Below, piece after piece: positions 10,858 to 20,981 of a stretch of DNA of 64,000 bases. Numbering within the stretch: position 1 is the first letter of the stretch; each line of letters starts with the position of its first letter. Source of the stretch: Trogon surrucura. Its lineage: Eukaryota > Chordata > Aves > Trogoniformes > Trogonidae. Below the pieces are notes generated by a model that did no database searches, had not been told where the DNA came from, and saw only the letters and a list, made by a program, of their open reading frames with translations. A program made the translations under genes and the position numbers. The stretch spans positions 13,410,001 through 13,474,000 of the forward strand of contig CM036626.1 in the NCBI GenBank assembly GCA_020746105.1, in the 5' to 3' direction.

Positions 10858-12694
10858 ACATCGATAGGAACAGCTGCTGTTTAATATGACTGAAAAATCT
10901 TATCTTATTCTCTAGAACAAGAAGTCCCTTGTTTGCAGTGTAGTGAAAATCTGGCACTGCTTTTACAACACCCAGGAATGCCTTCATCTAGAAAAGCGAG
11001 TAACATTTCATTCTGTAGTAAATAACAATTCATCCTAATGATCTAAAAAATAATAAAATATTTTACAACTTCTGTCATGTTAGGGCAAGGTAGTAACAAC
11101 GCCTGTGGGATAAAAACTTTTGAGATAAAATAGGTCCAATTTGGATGTTCTGAAATAGAGCTTCTGAACTGCCAGAAACAAAGCTGTTCCAAGTAGCTTT
11201 GGCAGAAACTTTTACCAAAATCAATGCTCTTTGAAAAACAAATTAAAATAAAAAACATAGCCTGTTTCTAAAAAAAGTTCTTCCCAAGAGGATGTTCTGA
11301 TGGTACTTGTCTACTAGCTGTCTTTCCGTCCTAGCCAAGGCACTCTTTGTTAGGCTCCTTAGCGTTGGGAGTAGAGAAGACTTAGACATTTCACACTGGG
11401 ACTTAAACCCAAGTCTCTGTAGTGAAAGTCCTAAAAATTCTTTCACCGCGCAAGCTGCTCTTCTCTGGCTCCTGTGCTGCTTTTGTACTGCTTGTAACAT
11501 ATGAAGTCAGGTGTGAAATTATCCTCCTTATCCTGAGGCAGGAGCGTGCTGTTCAGACAGCTGCCGTCTTTCCTGCCCTTCACACGGGGCAGGGCGGAGT
11601 GCTCTCCCTGTTGGACCTCATCCATGGAGGCCTCCCTCCGTGCAGAGGAAATGGCAAATGTCGTCCTGCCTGTTTGTCTTTTCCAAGGCGCTGCCCAAAC
11701 AAGCAGCACGAATGAGATCAAAAAAAAACCCCCAGGATGGCAGGGAAGAGAGCACGCATGACTGGGAGGCCGAAAAATTAATAGAGCCGAAGTTTCCTTT
11801 CCTGTCGTGCATTGCATTGAGATTTGATGAGGAATGGATGGGTCTTTGCTGCTCTTGTGGGAGAAGGTGTTTCTGTGGCTGCCTTTCATCGTGGCAGATG
11901 CTGATGGGAGTATCAAATTTGTGGCTCACAGCACAGACGCAGTTTATCAGTCTTAAATTAAATCCGTGCAGCTATTACACCATATAGTTAAAAGAAACCC
12001 AACTGATACCATAGAATCAGCTTACTTGTTTATTTTAAGCAAACATGTTCAATTTGGGGATAGCATCCACAGTGGAGGAGCAGATCTGGGCTGTAGTGTG
12101 GCAAAGGACTGCAGTGGCAACGGGATTTATTTTCATAGAAGGATATTTTCGTGGGAGTTGGTGCATAGTCCAGGCATTGGTAGTTTCAAGACGTAAAATA
12201 TCCCAGCGGAGAAGCACGAGTCCATAGTGTGCTGCCAGACAGGTCTGCAGTTAGTCAGACGTAGCTGCCGTGTTCCCCCCACTCCACTGGTTTAAAGACT
12301 GTCTTTTTCTTAACAGTATCAGTGAAAGGGAATACCTAACAAGGAAGGCTAAACTCTCAGGAAGTCAGAAATAAAGATGACAACAGCTTTGTGGTAGATG
12401 TAGAGAATAGGAGGATGAGTGACAGTTTTTTGAGTTAGTGTAGAACAAGCAGATTTCCTGAGCTGGCTTACGCTCTGCAACCTTAAGGCTGTCATTAGTG
12501 CAAGGATCTGGGAGCAGTGCATGAGTATGAGGTATGAGGGCAGTTTCTGGAACTGTGCCACTGAAATATCACTGGACAAGTTCCTGTGAGTGTGCTTCTC
12601 TGAATTTTGTGTACACAAGACAATAGATGTCCCCACTTGCCCCAATTCACAGAATTAGATTGAGGATCGGGAAACAGAGTAATTCTTTTTTTCC

Positions 12695-12699
12695 CTAGG
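12695..12699. repeat. Target-site duplication CTAGG, left copy
   Basis: The five bases CTAGG directly precede the first base of the left LTR and recur exactly after the last base of the right LTR at 15393-15397. This is the duplication an integrase makes on insertion. A matching pair shows that the whole LTR-internal-LTR unit entered as one event and has not since recombined with another copy. Confidence 0.85.
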
Positions 12700-13880
12700 T
12701 GTCGTGGGTTGACCCTGGCCAGCCGCCAGGTACCCACACAGCCGCTCACTCACTCCCCCCTTCACTACTGAACAGGGGGAGAAAATATCTCCAAGGGCTC
12801 AGGGTTTGAGACAAGGACAGGGAGATCACCCTCATTTACCGTCCCGGGCAAAACAGACTCAGTTTTGGGGAAATTAGGTACATTTATTAAAAGAACTAAT
12901 CAGAGAGGAGTAGTGAGAAGTAAGAAAGAGCAAACAAATCTTAAACAGAACACCTTCCCCCCATCCCTCCCTTCTTCCCGGGCTTAACATCAATCCCGGT
13001 TTCTCCACCTCCTCCCCCCGAGCGGCGCAGGGGGACAGGGAATGGGGGCTGCGGTCAGTTCATCCGACGTTGGTTCCACCGCTTCTTCACTCCGGGGGAG
13101 GACTCTTCACTCTTCCCCAGGGCCACTGTGGGGTCCCTCTCACGGGAGACAAGCTTCACGCTCTCTTCTCCGCGTGAGTCGTCCCACGAAGGGCAATTCA
13201 TCAACTTGCCCAACGTGAGACACCTCACGAGGGGCAGCCCACCCCTCGTGAGTCTGAGGCGCAGTCCTTCGGGGGAAACTGCTCCAGCGTGAGCCACCCA
13301 CAACGTCCCAAAAGTCCCACTGGCCAACCTGCTCCAGCGTGGGCATTCCCTCTTCCACGGGCTACAGGTTCCGGCAGCAACTCGCTCTGATGTGGGCTTC
13401 CCACGGGCTACAGTCCCCTTTCAGGCATCCACCCACACGGCGTGGAGTCCTCGGTGGACATCTATGCGGTGATCCTCACGGTGGACTTCTGCACCTCGCC
13501 CATGGGCTGCAGGGGGACAACCCGCTTCACCATGGTCTTCACCACGGACCCGGGGGACTCCTTCTGCTCCGGCGCCTGGAGCTCATCCTCCCCCCCCTCC
13601 TTCTTCACTGACCTTGGTGTCTGCACAGATTCTCACTCCTCCATCTCTGTGCCAGCTGTTATGGCGCAGTTCTTTTTCCCGTTCTTAAATATGTTTTTCA
13701 CAGAGGCGTTCCTCTGGTATCACCTTACTGATAGGCTCAGCCTTGGCCAGCGGCGGGTCCCTCTTTGTAGCCGGCTGGCATTGGCTCTGTCAATCTTGGG
13801 GAGCTTCTAGCAGCTTCTTACAGAAGCCACCCTGCAGCTCCCCCCCCGCCGCTGAAATCTGGCCAGGCCAAACCAAAACA
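12700..13880 (-). repeat. 3' LTR (1181 bp)
   Basis: It begins TGTCGTGGG and ends AAAACA on the plus strand. It is nearly identical to the LTR at 14211-15392. A minus-strand AATAAA (12883-12888) would serve for 3' end formation and leaves about 165 bp after the likely cleavage region for U5. The middle holds repeated CACGGGCTACAG and CTGCTCCAGCGTG motifs. Open frames of 70-120 codons inside it (for example 13442-13810 on the plus strand) recur in the other LTR only because the LTRs are copies, and have no recognisable domain. Confidence 0.93.
12883..12888 (-). promoter_or_regulatory. Polyadenylation signal AATAAA of the 3' LTR
   Basis: TTTATT on the plus strand reads AATAAA on the minus strand, about 1 kb into the LTR in transcription order. 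The same hexamer is kept in the 5' LTR at 14394-14399. Its place near the end of the LTR fits a boundary between U3-R and U5. This is inferred from position; no transcript evidence is available. Confidence 0.6.
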
Positions 13881-13897
13881 TTCCACCCCTCGCCTCT
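13881..13897 (-). other. Polypurine tract of the LTR element
   Basis: On the minus strand these bases read as a mostly purine run (AGAGGCGAGGGGTGGAA) ending exactly at the 3' LTR. In retroviruses and LTR retrotransposons such a tract survives RNase H and primes plus-strand DNA synthesis. Two pyrimidines interrupt it, so it is imperfect. Confidence 0.75.
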
Positions 13898-14040
13898 GTG
13901 AATCACATATTTAAGAATTATTAAAATTTATATTCATCACCCAACATTAACAGTGAAACAGAAAAACCAAAGACTCCCGACACCAAAATCAGAACAAAAA
14001 TCATCACAACACCAAACACGACTAAACAATCTACATACAA

Positions 14041-14060
14041 TCCACCCCTCGTTCCTTCAC
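14041..14060 (-). other. Second purine-rich motif, like the PPT
   Basis: The bases TCCACCCCTCG at 14041-14051 exactly repeat 13882-13892, the core of the polypurine tract. On the element's strand this gives GTGAAGGAACGAGGGGTGGA. It may be a duplicated PPT left by an internal deletion, or a second priming site. Only the 11-bp identity is directly seen. Confidence 0.5.
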
Positions 14061-14185
14061 CTCAATCACAAAAACATAAATTCCCCAAAATCATTTTACT
14101 CTTCAACATTGCTCAGTCCATGTTTTGCCCGTTACCTCTCTCCACTACTGTCCTTATCTCAAATTCCTCCCTTCCCAGGTTTCTT

Positions 14186-14203
14186 TCCCCGTACGGGCCA
14201 CCA
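14186..14203 (-). other. Primer-binding site, tRNA-Ile type
   Basis: The plus strand reads TCCCCGTACGGGCCACCA, which is the 3' end of a tRNA including its CCA tail, so the complement on the minus strand is the primer-binding site. From memory of vertebrate tRNAs the sequence fits tRNA-Ile (AAU anticodon type), whose acceptor stem ends GGGCCA in some copies and TGGCCA in others. It sits 7 nt inside the 5' LTR boundary. Comparison with the host's own tRNA set would settle the isoacceptor. Confidence 0.8.
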
Positions 14204-14210
14204 AAATGAC

Positions 14211-15392
14211 TGTCGTGGGTTGACCCTGGCCAGCCGCCAGGTACCCACACAGCCGTTCACTCACTCCCCCCTTCACTACTGAACAGGGGGAGAAAATATC
14301 TCCAAGGGCTCAGGGTTTGAGATAAGGACAGGGAGATCACCCTCATTTACCGTCCCGGGCAAAACAGACTCAGTTTTGGGGAAATTAGGTACATTTATTA
14401 AAAGAACTAATCAGAGAGGAGTAGTGAGAAGTAAGAAAGAGCAAACAAATCTTAAACAGAACACCTTCCCCCCATCCCTCCCTTCTTCCCGGGCTTAACA
14501 TCAATCCCGGTTTCTCCACCTCCTCCCCCCGAGCGGCGCAGGGGGACAGGGAATGGGGGTTACGGTCAGTTCATCCGACGTTGTTTCACCGCTTCTTCAC
14601 TCCGGGGGAGGACTCTTCACTCTTCCCCAGGGCCACTGTGGGGTCCCTCTCACGGGAGACAAGCTTCACGCTCTCTTCTCCACATGAGTCGTCCCACGAA
14701 GGGCAATTCATCACAAACTGCCCAACGGGAGACACCTCACGAGGGGCAGCCCACCCCTCGTGAGTCTGAGGCGCAGTCCTTCGGGGGAAACTGCTCCAGC
14801 GTGAGCCACCCACAACGTCCCAAAAGTCCCACTGGCCAACCTGCTCCAGCGTGGGCATTCCCTCTTCCACGGGCTACAGGTTCCGGCAGCAACTCGCTCT
14901 GATGTGGGCTTCCCACGGGCTACAGTCCCCTTTCAGGCATCCACCCACACGGCGTGGAGTCCTCGGTGGACATCTACGCGGTGATCCTCACGGTGGACTT
15001 CTGCACCTCGCCCATGGGCTGCAGGGGGACAACCCGCTTCACCATGGTCTTCACCACGGACCCGGGGGACTCCTTCTGCTCCGGCGCCTGGAGCTCATCC
15101 TCCCCCCCCTCCTTCTTCACTGACCTTGGTGTCTGCACAGATTCTCACTCCTCCATCTCTGTGCCAGCTGTAATGGCGCAGTTCTTTTTCCTGTTCTTAA
15201 ATATGTTTTTCACAGAGGCGTTCCTCTGGTATCACCTTACTGATAGGCTCAGCCTTGGCCAGCGGCGGGTCCCTCTTTGTAGCCGGCTGGCATTGGCTCT
15301 ATCAATCTTGGGGAGCTTCTAGCAGCTTCTTATAGAAGCCACCCTGCAGCTCCCCCCCCGCCGCTGAAATCTGGCCAGGCCAAACCAAAACA
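14211..15392 (-). repeat. 5' LTR (1182 bp)
   Basis: This LTR matches the one at 12700-13880 along its whole length. By eye I count about 14 substitutions, mostly transitions, plus two small indels (one near 14592, one near 14712). As the upstream LTR in the element's orientation it would hold the promoter, with U3 starting at 15392. I cannot place a TATA box with confidence. Its own minus-strand AATAAA lies at 14394-14399. Confidence 0.93.
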
Positions 15393-15397
15393 CTAGG
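15393..15397. repeat. Target-site duplication CTAGG, right copy
   Basis: Exact partner of 12695-12699, directly after the terminal CA of the right LTR. Confidence 0.85.
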
Positions 15398-16269
15398 CTA
15401 AGATCTGGGTTTAGCTATGTCCAGATTGAATCTTTATGCAAGTATGAAAATGCCTTTGCTTGTTCTTAAATGGTGTTTTATGTGCTTTTTTGCCCTGTCT
15501 GGGTTTATACTGAAAGTGGATCTCTGAAAGGTGAAAGACACTAATCTGGGAGACATCGTAGCCACGTGAATGACACTGGAAGCTGTAGGGAAACCCCAAT
15601 GTAGTGCAGTCAGCAGGAATTCTTCCCATGAGCAGAGAAGTGGTGTTTCATTAGCATTGAAGCCTGAAGAGAACTGGGTCGTGTTAAGAAAAAGGTGTTC
15701 CTGGCAGCAGACAAAGTTCAGGGGATGTATCTGGCCATTCTGAAGGGGTTCTTGGGCTGCATTTTGGAGCTTATAGAGCCTAGGGAAGGGCTGTGTACTT
15801 CTGAATTAGCACAAAGGTCTAAAATTTGAGGACCTAAGGGAGGCCCTGTCCTTCTGTTACCACTGACTGAGCCACAGAAGACCCAGGATCAGGAGAGTCT
15901 TCTGTGGGAGTTTACTTGGTTTTAGTTTGAGGAGCAGGGCAGTGCAACTGGTACCTCCGCAGCGTGTGGAGGAGCGCAGAGACTGCAGGACTGAGTTCTG
16001 GCACCAGCTTCGGGCTGTGCATGTCCTCAGCCGGTGTAGGAATGATGTGCACGAGGTGCTGCAGGGTGGGAGTAGAGGATGGAACAAACTGAGTGCAGAG
16101 GAAGCTGCTGGAGGTGGCAGAGGAACTCTGGTAGCAGTAGGAACACATGGTGGAGAAGTGTCAGGGCTGATCCAGTTGTAGGATACTTTCAAGGAGACAG
16201 TCCTGCTACAAATAGGGGAGTTTAAAACCAAGATGCGAGAGAGTGCCAAGAACACTGTGTACGGCTCTG
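15398..16269. other. Gene-free stretch between the LTR element and a CR1 relic
   Basis: No supported gene. A minus-strand frame of 132 codons (15857-16255) and a plus-strand frame of 84 codons overlap on opposite strands and neither shows a domain. The last 60-100 bp may already belong to the CR1 relic that follows, but I could not align them with confidence. Confidence 0.45.
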
Positions 16270-16640
16270 TCAGAAAAATGTGCTTGAATGGGAGCAGGTG
16301 CAGAACAGGCCTAGGAGGATGAGTGAGGGACAGAAAGCTTAGCAGATGAGAGAAAACTAAGAGATGGGTTTGTTTTGCCTAGCAAAACAAAGACTGGGAG
16401 AGGAATGTGATGTCTCCCTGTAAACACTTCATTGCAAAGTAAATACTAGAGGGGAAGAAAAAGGTCTTTATAATAAAGATCAATGCTGGCACAAGGACAA
16501 ATTGGTACAAATTTGCTATTAATAAACTTAGCCTGGAAATCAGATTTTCAACCAGCAGAGGAGTGAGATTCTGGAGCAGTCTCTCAAAGGGAGAAGTGGA
16601 AGCCAAAGGAGCTTTGTTAAAGAAACCTGAGGAGCAAAGG
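16270..16640 (+). mobile_element. CR1 LINE relic, plus strand
   Basis: A diverged CR1-type segment in sense orientation. The block order fits the 3' part of ORF2: 'gaatgggagcaggtgcagaa', 'cctaggaggatgag', 'ttgttttgcctagcaaaaca', 'gactgggagaggaatgtgat', 'ggcacaaggacaaattggta', 'ttaataaacttagcctgga', 'caaccagcagaggagtgaga' and 'ctggagcagtctc'. The variant with the AATAAACTTAGCCTGGAAAT-like block points to an older CR1 subfamily than the copy at 3.6 kb. Frames are broken and the 3' end is lost. Confidence 0.78.
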
Positions 16641-16967
16641 GGAGAGTAAATTAAATCTCTGACACAGTCTCATTTTACTTTATGCATGTTGATGCTATAG
16701 ACAGCCTGGCCCAACAGTTGAGGCAAGAGGGCAGGTTGCAGTAGGAGGTGGAAGCAGCAGCCATAATTAGGAATCAACAGCCAAGTTTCAAGTCAGGTGC
16801 AGGAGATGGGGAGTTTCAGGATAGCTGAGCTGTGCAAATAGCCAGCACTGGCTGTTTGTGTTGCTTAAGTACAGACTCTTCACCAGATTGACTAAGTTTA
16901 GAGCCTTTGTTTGCTCACACTGAGATAGAAGTAGTTTTAATGTCCACTTCTCTATCTAGGATTACAG

Positions 16968-17078
16968 ATAATGACACTGCTTTTTAACATCTTCATGCAA
17001 AGGAGCCTGCGTTTGGTGCTATCTGCTGCCCGAGTGTTAGATTTAAATGTAGCTGAACAGTCAGAGAGGAGAAGGAAG
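16968..17078 (+). other. Weak exon-like segment, 111 nt
   Basis: Between an acceptor-like TTACAG and a good donor (AAG/GTATGT) there are 37 open codons in one frame, while the other two frames stop at once. The peptide holds MTLLFNIFMQRSLRLVLSAA, then a charged end. Against it: the polypyrimidine tract is modest, the phase (0-0) does not match the exon at 420-533, and the left edge resembles the 'ctatctgtaaaatgg' part of MIR/L2 tails. It is probably a chance or repeat-derived frame. Confidence 0.2.
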
Positions 17079-20000
17079 GTATGTTTGTATGATGATGAAG
17101 TCTGTGTTCAAATCCAGTAGTGCCAGATTCCTGAGAGGAAATCCACTTTAAGAAACAAACAAATATTATGTAATGTTCTGAGAAAAAAACCTGTACAAAT
17201 CAGGAACTACACTAGCCTCACCGTTGTGTCCTTCGGTCTGACTCTTCTGTGCTACTGTTGACCAGGAGTAGCAATGCCAAACAGTCCCTGCAGGTGATGA
17301 GGCATTTGCCTTTCCTTTCACTGGGTGAGGGTAAGGTACATCAAGTAGCGACATCATGTAGGAAATGTGAAGTCTAGCTGCAAATATCATGGCATATCAC
17401 GGTGATACTTGTGTGAGCTGCTTCTCTTTAACTTATTACTGTGAAGGTGCAGTGCTTCTCATTTTAACCACTTCTCAGAAGTGCTTACACCTTCGTCACG
17501 ATTGAGCCATTCACGCTGACAGCTGTTGGAGGTATCTGAAATGCAACCGTGCAGACTGACCTGTTACACAACCTTGGTCTACAACACACCTGTAATTTTC
17601 CTAATACTGCTGGAAGGGGTTAAAGGTGGTGTGACTCATGCCAAGTGACTCATGACCTCCTGTTGCCTGCCCAGCTCTGATAAAATCTCTGCAAAGACTG
17701 TTTGCAGGATCACTTGCTCTGATCGTACCAGCTCATGTGGGTGCTTGTCTCCAAAATCCTGTCTCTGCTGGCAGGCGTCTTATTTGAAGAGTTGAATTTG
17801 ACAGCTCACATCAAGCTCAGGGACTTTTCAGTGACTGTAGTGGAAGGATAACCAAGATCTCTGTTTATGATGTAACATTTTGTGGCATAGGTTGAGGAGC
17901 ATCAAATAGCTTGGGATTCTTTTCTCATTCTCTTTGAAGTGACAGCAAAAACAATGACCAAATTATTTGAAAATATTCTGGTTCTTGAACTAGTGTCTGC
18001 TTGGTTCTCCTGCTGCTCTGTGCTGAGCTTGGTCCACGTTGGGGATGGATGACGTCTGTGAAGTAGTTAAGTGATTGGATTGGTAACTGGGAGACACCTG
18101 TCAAAAGTGGCTTTTTTACCTGCCCGTGAGGGCTTCTAAATGCTTGCCTTGATGAAGGTGTTACTTGGAACCAGGCAGGTGCTAGGTGAAAACCGGGAGT
18201 ATCTCTCCTGCAGAGAACACATGGAGCAGCTTGGTCATAGGTCTGGTTTGCAGTAGCGCTTATTTACATCTCTCTGACAGAGTGAAGGTGTCTCGAAGTA
18301 GACACGAATTTATGTTTCATCTGTTTGACCTTTCTTCGCTGGCAGTAAGTAGAGAGGCACTGCGATATGAGGACGAAGCCATTCTGTCAGGACAACGGTG
18401 GTGATGACACTGTAACAGTGTGCCGACAAAATGGATTCCAAATGCTAGCGCTGTTTGTCCTCGTGCAATCAAGGGAGGCAGAAGTGGAGAATTGTGCTTA
18501 ATATTCATTTTCATTGCTGCTGTTAATTGTAGAGTTCTCTGGAAAGTGAATATATTCCCTTTCCTAGTTCCCCACTCTGCTAAACTAAGCGAAGGTGAAA
18601 GCATTGGCTTCCCAAGGTAACTGTATCAGTACAAGGTCATTTTTGGTTTGTCTGATTGCTCCAGGTGAATTAAAAAGAAACAAATCCAGCCTTACTTGTG
18701 TGCCTGAGAGATGAGGCTTAAATATAGTTCTCACTTCTCTCTTCAAAAAGGAGGGTCAGACCAACTCTGGTCGCCTTCGAAAATGGAAATATTTGGGTTT
18801 TAGTATGTGTAAAAAAAGAAAAGCTTTTATGTAGATCTGCACAAGAAATAAAAAAAAATAACCATAGTTCTTAAAAATGCTGGGAGAGATAATTATTTTT
18901 CACAAGAATTGAAAACATTTGATTTGATTAAAAAGGCCATTCTTTAAGGCAAAGTTCTGATTTTATTTTTTTCCTTGAATTGATTCCCCATTATTGCTAA
19001 TGTGTGGTTTGAACAGCCCTTTATGCGTTACACTTAGCTGTAAGATGGTTATTGCAGTTTAGATCGCTCAGAGCTCTGCTTATCTGTATGTAATATCTGT
19101 ACCTCAGCCTGGTTCAGACTTGCAGGAGGCAGTTATGTTTATTTGATTGCTAAGATCAACTCTCTATTCTTTGTGGTCTCATAGGAGATATAGAAGAGAA
19201 AAGATAGTGCATAAAATAATAATGTGCTCAGTACAGCTTTTATATAACAGAGATTGCACAAGGTACACAATGATCCAGTTTACAGCGGAGCATGAAAGGG
19301 GGCTGTGCTGAGAGCTTTGGGAAAGGAAAAGTATCTGTAGGAGAAAGTAAACCCTTGCCGGGATTGCCTGACAAAGGTACCAGTTGCACTTCCATAGCAG
19401 TGGAATGACAGTAGAAACAGCCATTTCTCTTCTTGGAGCCCTGTTGCTGGGTTTTAACAGATGAGCCTGTTTTGTTTAGAAGAGTTGTCCCAGTTTTCAA
19501 ATAATATCTCAGACATCTGTGATAAAATGAGGACCTCCGAGCTACTCGTTTCCTGTCTTAGTAAATACTGCGGCCCCCAAAACGTGGGCAGGCTCAGTCG
19601 TGTGCTCAGTGAGCAGTGCTGGGACTTGGTGTCACTCACAACGATGTACGTACTCCTCCTAGGGTTTGCTAGTGGTTGAATTTTGTTACTCAAAAGATGC
19701 ACAGAGATGTAAAACCAAAGGGATTTTACATCATGTTTCTTTCCCAAGAAAGTGCCTCTCTGGGCTGCAGGCTGCTGTGTATTTCATTTGCATTCATGCC
19801 TGAAGCATGTTAGTGAAACTGAGGCAAGGGCCTATACTAGTCCTGTGCTGAATCAGTTTTTTAAAAAAGTAAAATAAAAAAATCCGATGTGTTGTTTGGT
19901 GAATCTTTTTCTCCTGGAAGAAGACATTTCCAAAGAGTGAGATTACCTGTTTTTTGGGTTTTTTTTAAACCAGCTTCAGTGGTGTGAGTGGAGCCAAAGC

Positions 20001-20957
20001 AGTGCACAAGTCTGGGCAGAATCCTCTATCAGGTGTGAATTTTGCTCAAGGTAAGTCACTTCCCTGCTTTAAGATTGTTGCAGGATCAGTGTCATGTGTT
20101 GTGCCCCGTGGTAGCAGTGTAAAACCTGCAGTGCTGGAGAGACAAGGACACTGTTTTATGCCTTTTCTATGCTGATGGGCCCAGCAGGCCTAAGATAGCT
20201 CGGAGTACAAGCAACTGAAACACAGCGCTTGGGGCGAGCTCTGGCAGGTGGAGGTTGCTGAGACTGTTTCTCCTGCGATGTTCCTTGGGTACGCAGCTCC
20301 TGCCCTACACACTGCCCTCTGAGTCGGGGCTTGCTGGAAGGTAGTGCCTTAAAAATAAGGGAACATCATGGGAAGAAAGAGGGAGGAGATGCCCAAGGCT
20401 CTCCCATCCCCTTGTGCTGTGTGCCAGAGGAGTTCTCTTGCTTTGTTCTGTGCTGGTGTTTTTTATAATGGCTTCGGTGAACACACGACCCTCAAGAGGT
20501 TTTTTCTGTTGATGTGATGATGAAGAGATGTGAATAAACCACAGCTATTTCTTCCAAAGCACTGTTTCTGTGCATGGGAGAATCCAAAGCAGCAGCCAAG
20601 CATCACAAAACCCCAAGGCTACTGGTGCTGTATTACAATATCAGTTGAACAGCAGTTGTTGGTTATGTTTGGATGGCTAAGGAGCCAGGAGTCAGCAGCA
20701 AGTAGTAAAAGCCAATCCAACAGAGGTTAATCGTTTTAAAACAAAAATTTAAGGGCACTTATGTTATTGACTGAAGGTTTTTTTGCTGAAAAAAAAAAAT
20801 TTGTTTAATGAATCTGTTTCCTCACTCAGTTTCTCAGAAATTTTTAACAAATTCTGTGTACGTGTATATGTAAACCAGCATAATGTTCATTTGAGGATGG
20901 AGTTTATATATTTAAACTGTAATACACTTGGATATCTAGTAAATGGTGTTGTATATA

Positions 20958-20981
20958 TCTCATGAACAGAAGTTCATGAGA
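20958..20981. repeat. Perfect 10-bp inverted repeat, 4-nt loop
   Basis: Arms TCTCATGAAC (20958-20967) and GTTCATGAGA (20972-20981) around AGAA. A second short palindrome (CTTCTAGAAG, about 20987-20996) follows directly. No gene lies beside it. Confidence 0.55.

Larger units (their letters stand above)
4851..12694. other. Gene-free stretch with scattered relics and simple repeats
   Basis: I find no supported exon in this 7.8 kb. It holds the MIR relic at about 6.48-6.65 kb, an L2/MIR-like fragment at about 7.57-7.62 kb, a CA microsatellite near 9.6 kb, a TTTA run at 9.74 kb, an AT-rich block at 9.85-9.92 kb and a 13-T run at about 10.85 kb. Frames of 60-160 codons occur on both strands, overlap one another and show no domains. 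One stretch (5231-5390) reads open for about 50 codons after an acceptor-like TTTCTAG but lacks a good donor. Confidence 0.45.
13881..14210 (-). other. Internal region of the LTR element, 330 bp, non-coding
   Basis: The whole body between the LTRs is 330 bp and rich in A and C on the plus strand (T and G on the element's own strand). It has no frame matching retroviral proteins. What is left is what reverse transcription needs in cis: a primer-binding site at one end and a purine tract at the other, plus a leader that may hold a packaging signal. A splice-donor-like AG/GTAACG on the minus strand at about 14136/14135 lies some 50 nt after the primer-binding site, the usual place for the main retroviral donor. 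Confidence 0.8.
12700..15392 (-). mobile_element. Non-autonomous endogenous retrovirus-like LTR element, near-intact
   Basis: A complete LTR-internal-LTR unit of about 2.69 kb, oriented on the minus strand. Both LTRs start TG and end CA as read on the plus strand, and a 5-bp CTAGG duplication flanks the unit. Orientation is set by the primer-binding site beside the LTR at 14211-15392 (the 5' LTR), the purine-rich tract beside the LTR at 12700-13880 (the 3' LTR), and AATAAA on the minus strand in each LTR. The 330-bp internal part codes for no gag, protease, polymerase or envelope. Mobilisation must have used proteins of a related element. The LTR text, with repeated 'tgctccagcgtg' and 'cacgggctaca' motifs and a 'taaatatgtttttcacagaggcg' segment, is a type I recognise as widespread in bird genomes; the formal family name needs a repeat-library search. 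The unit may be an internally deleted provirus or a member of a lineage amplified in this short form. Confidence 0.92.

Noticed and set aside
12700-15392. Plain tandem duplication as an explanation for the two 1.18-kb copies
   Set aside because: The exact CTAGG duplication at the outer edges, TG...CA ends, tRNA-matching primer site and purine tract all fit LTRs of one insertion.
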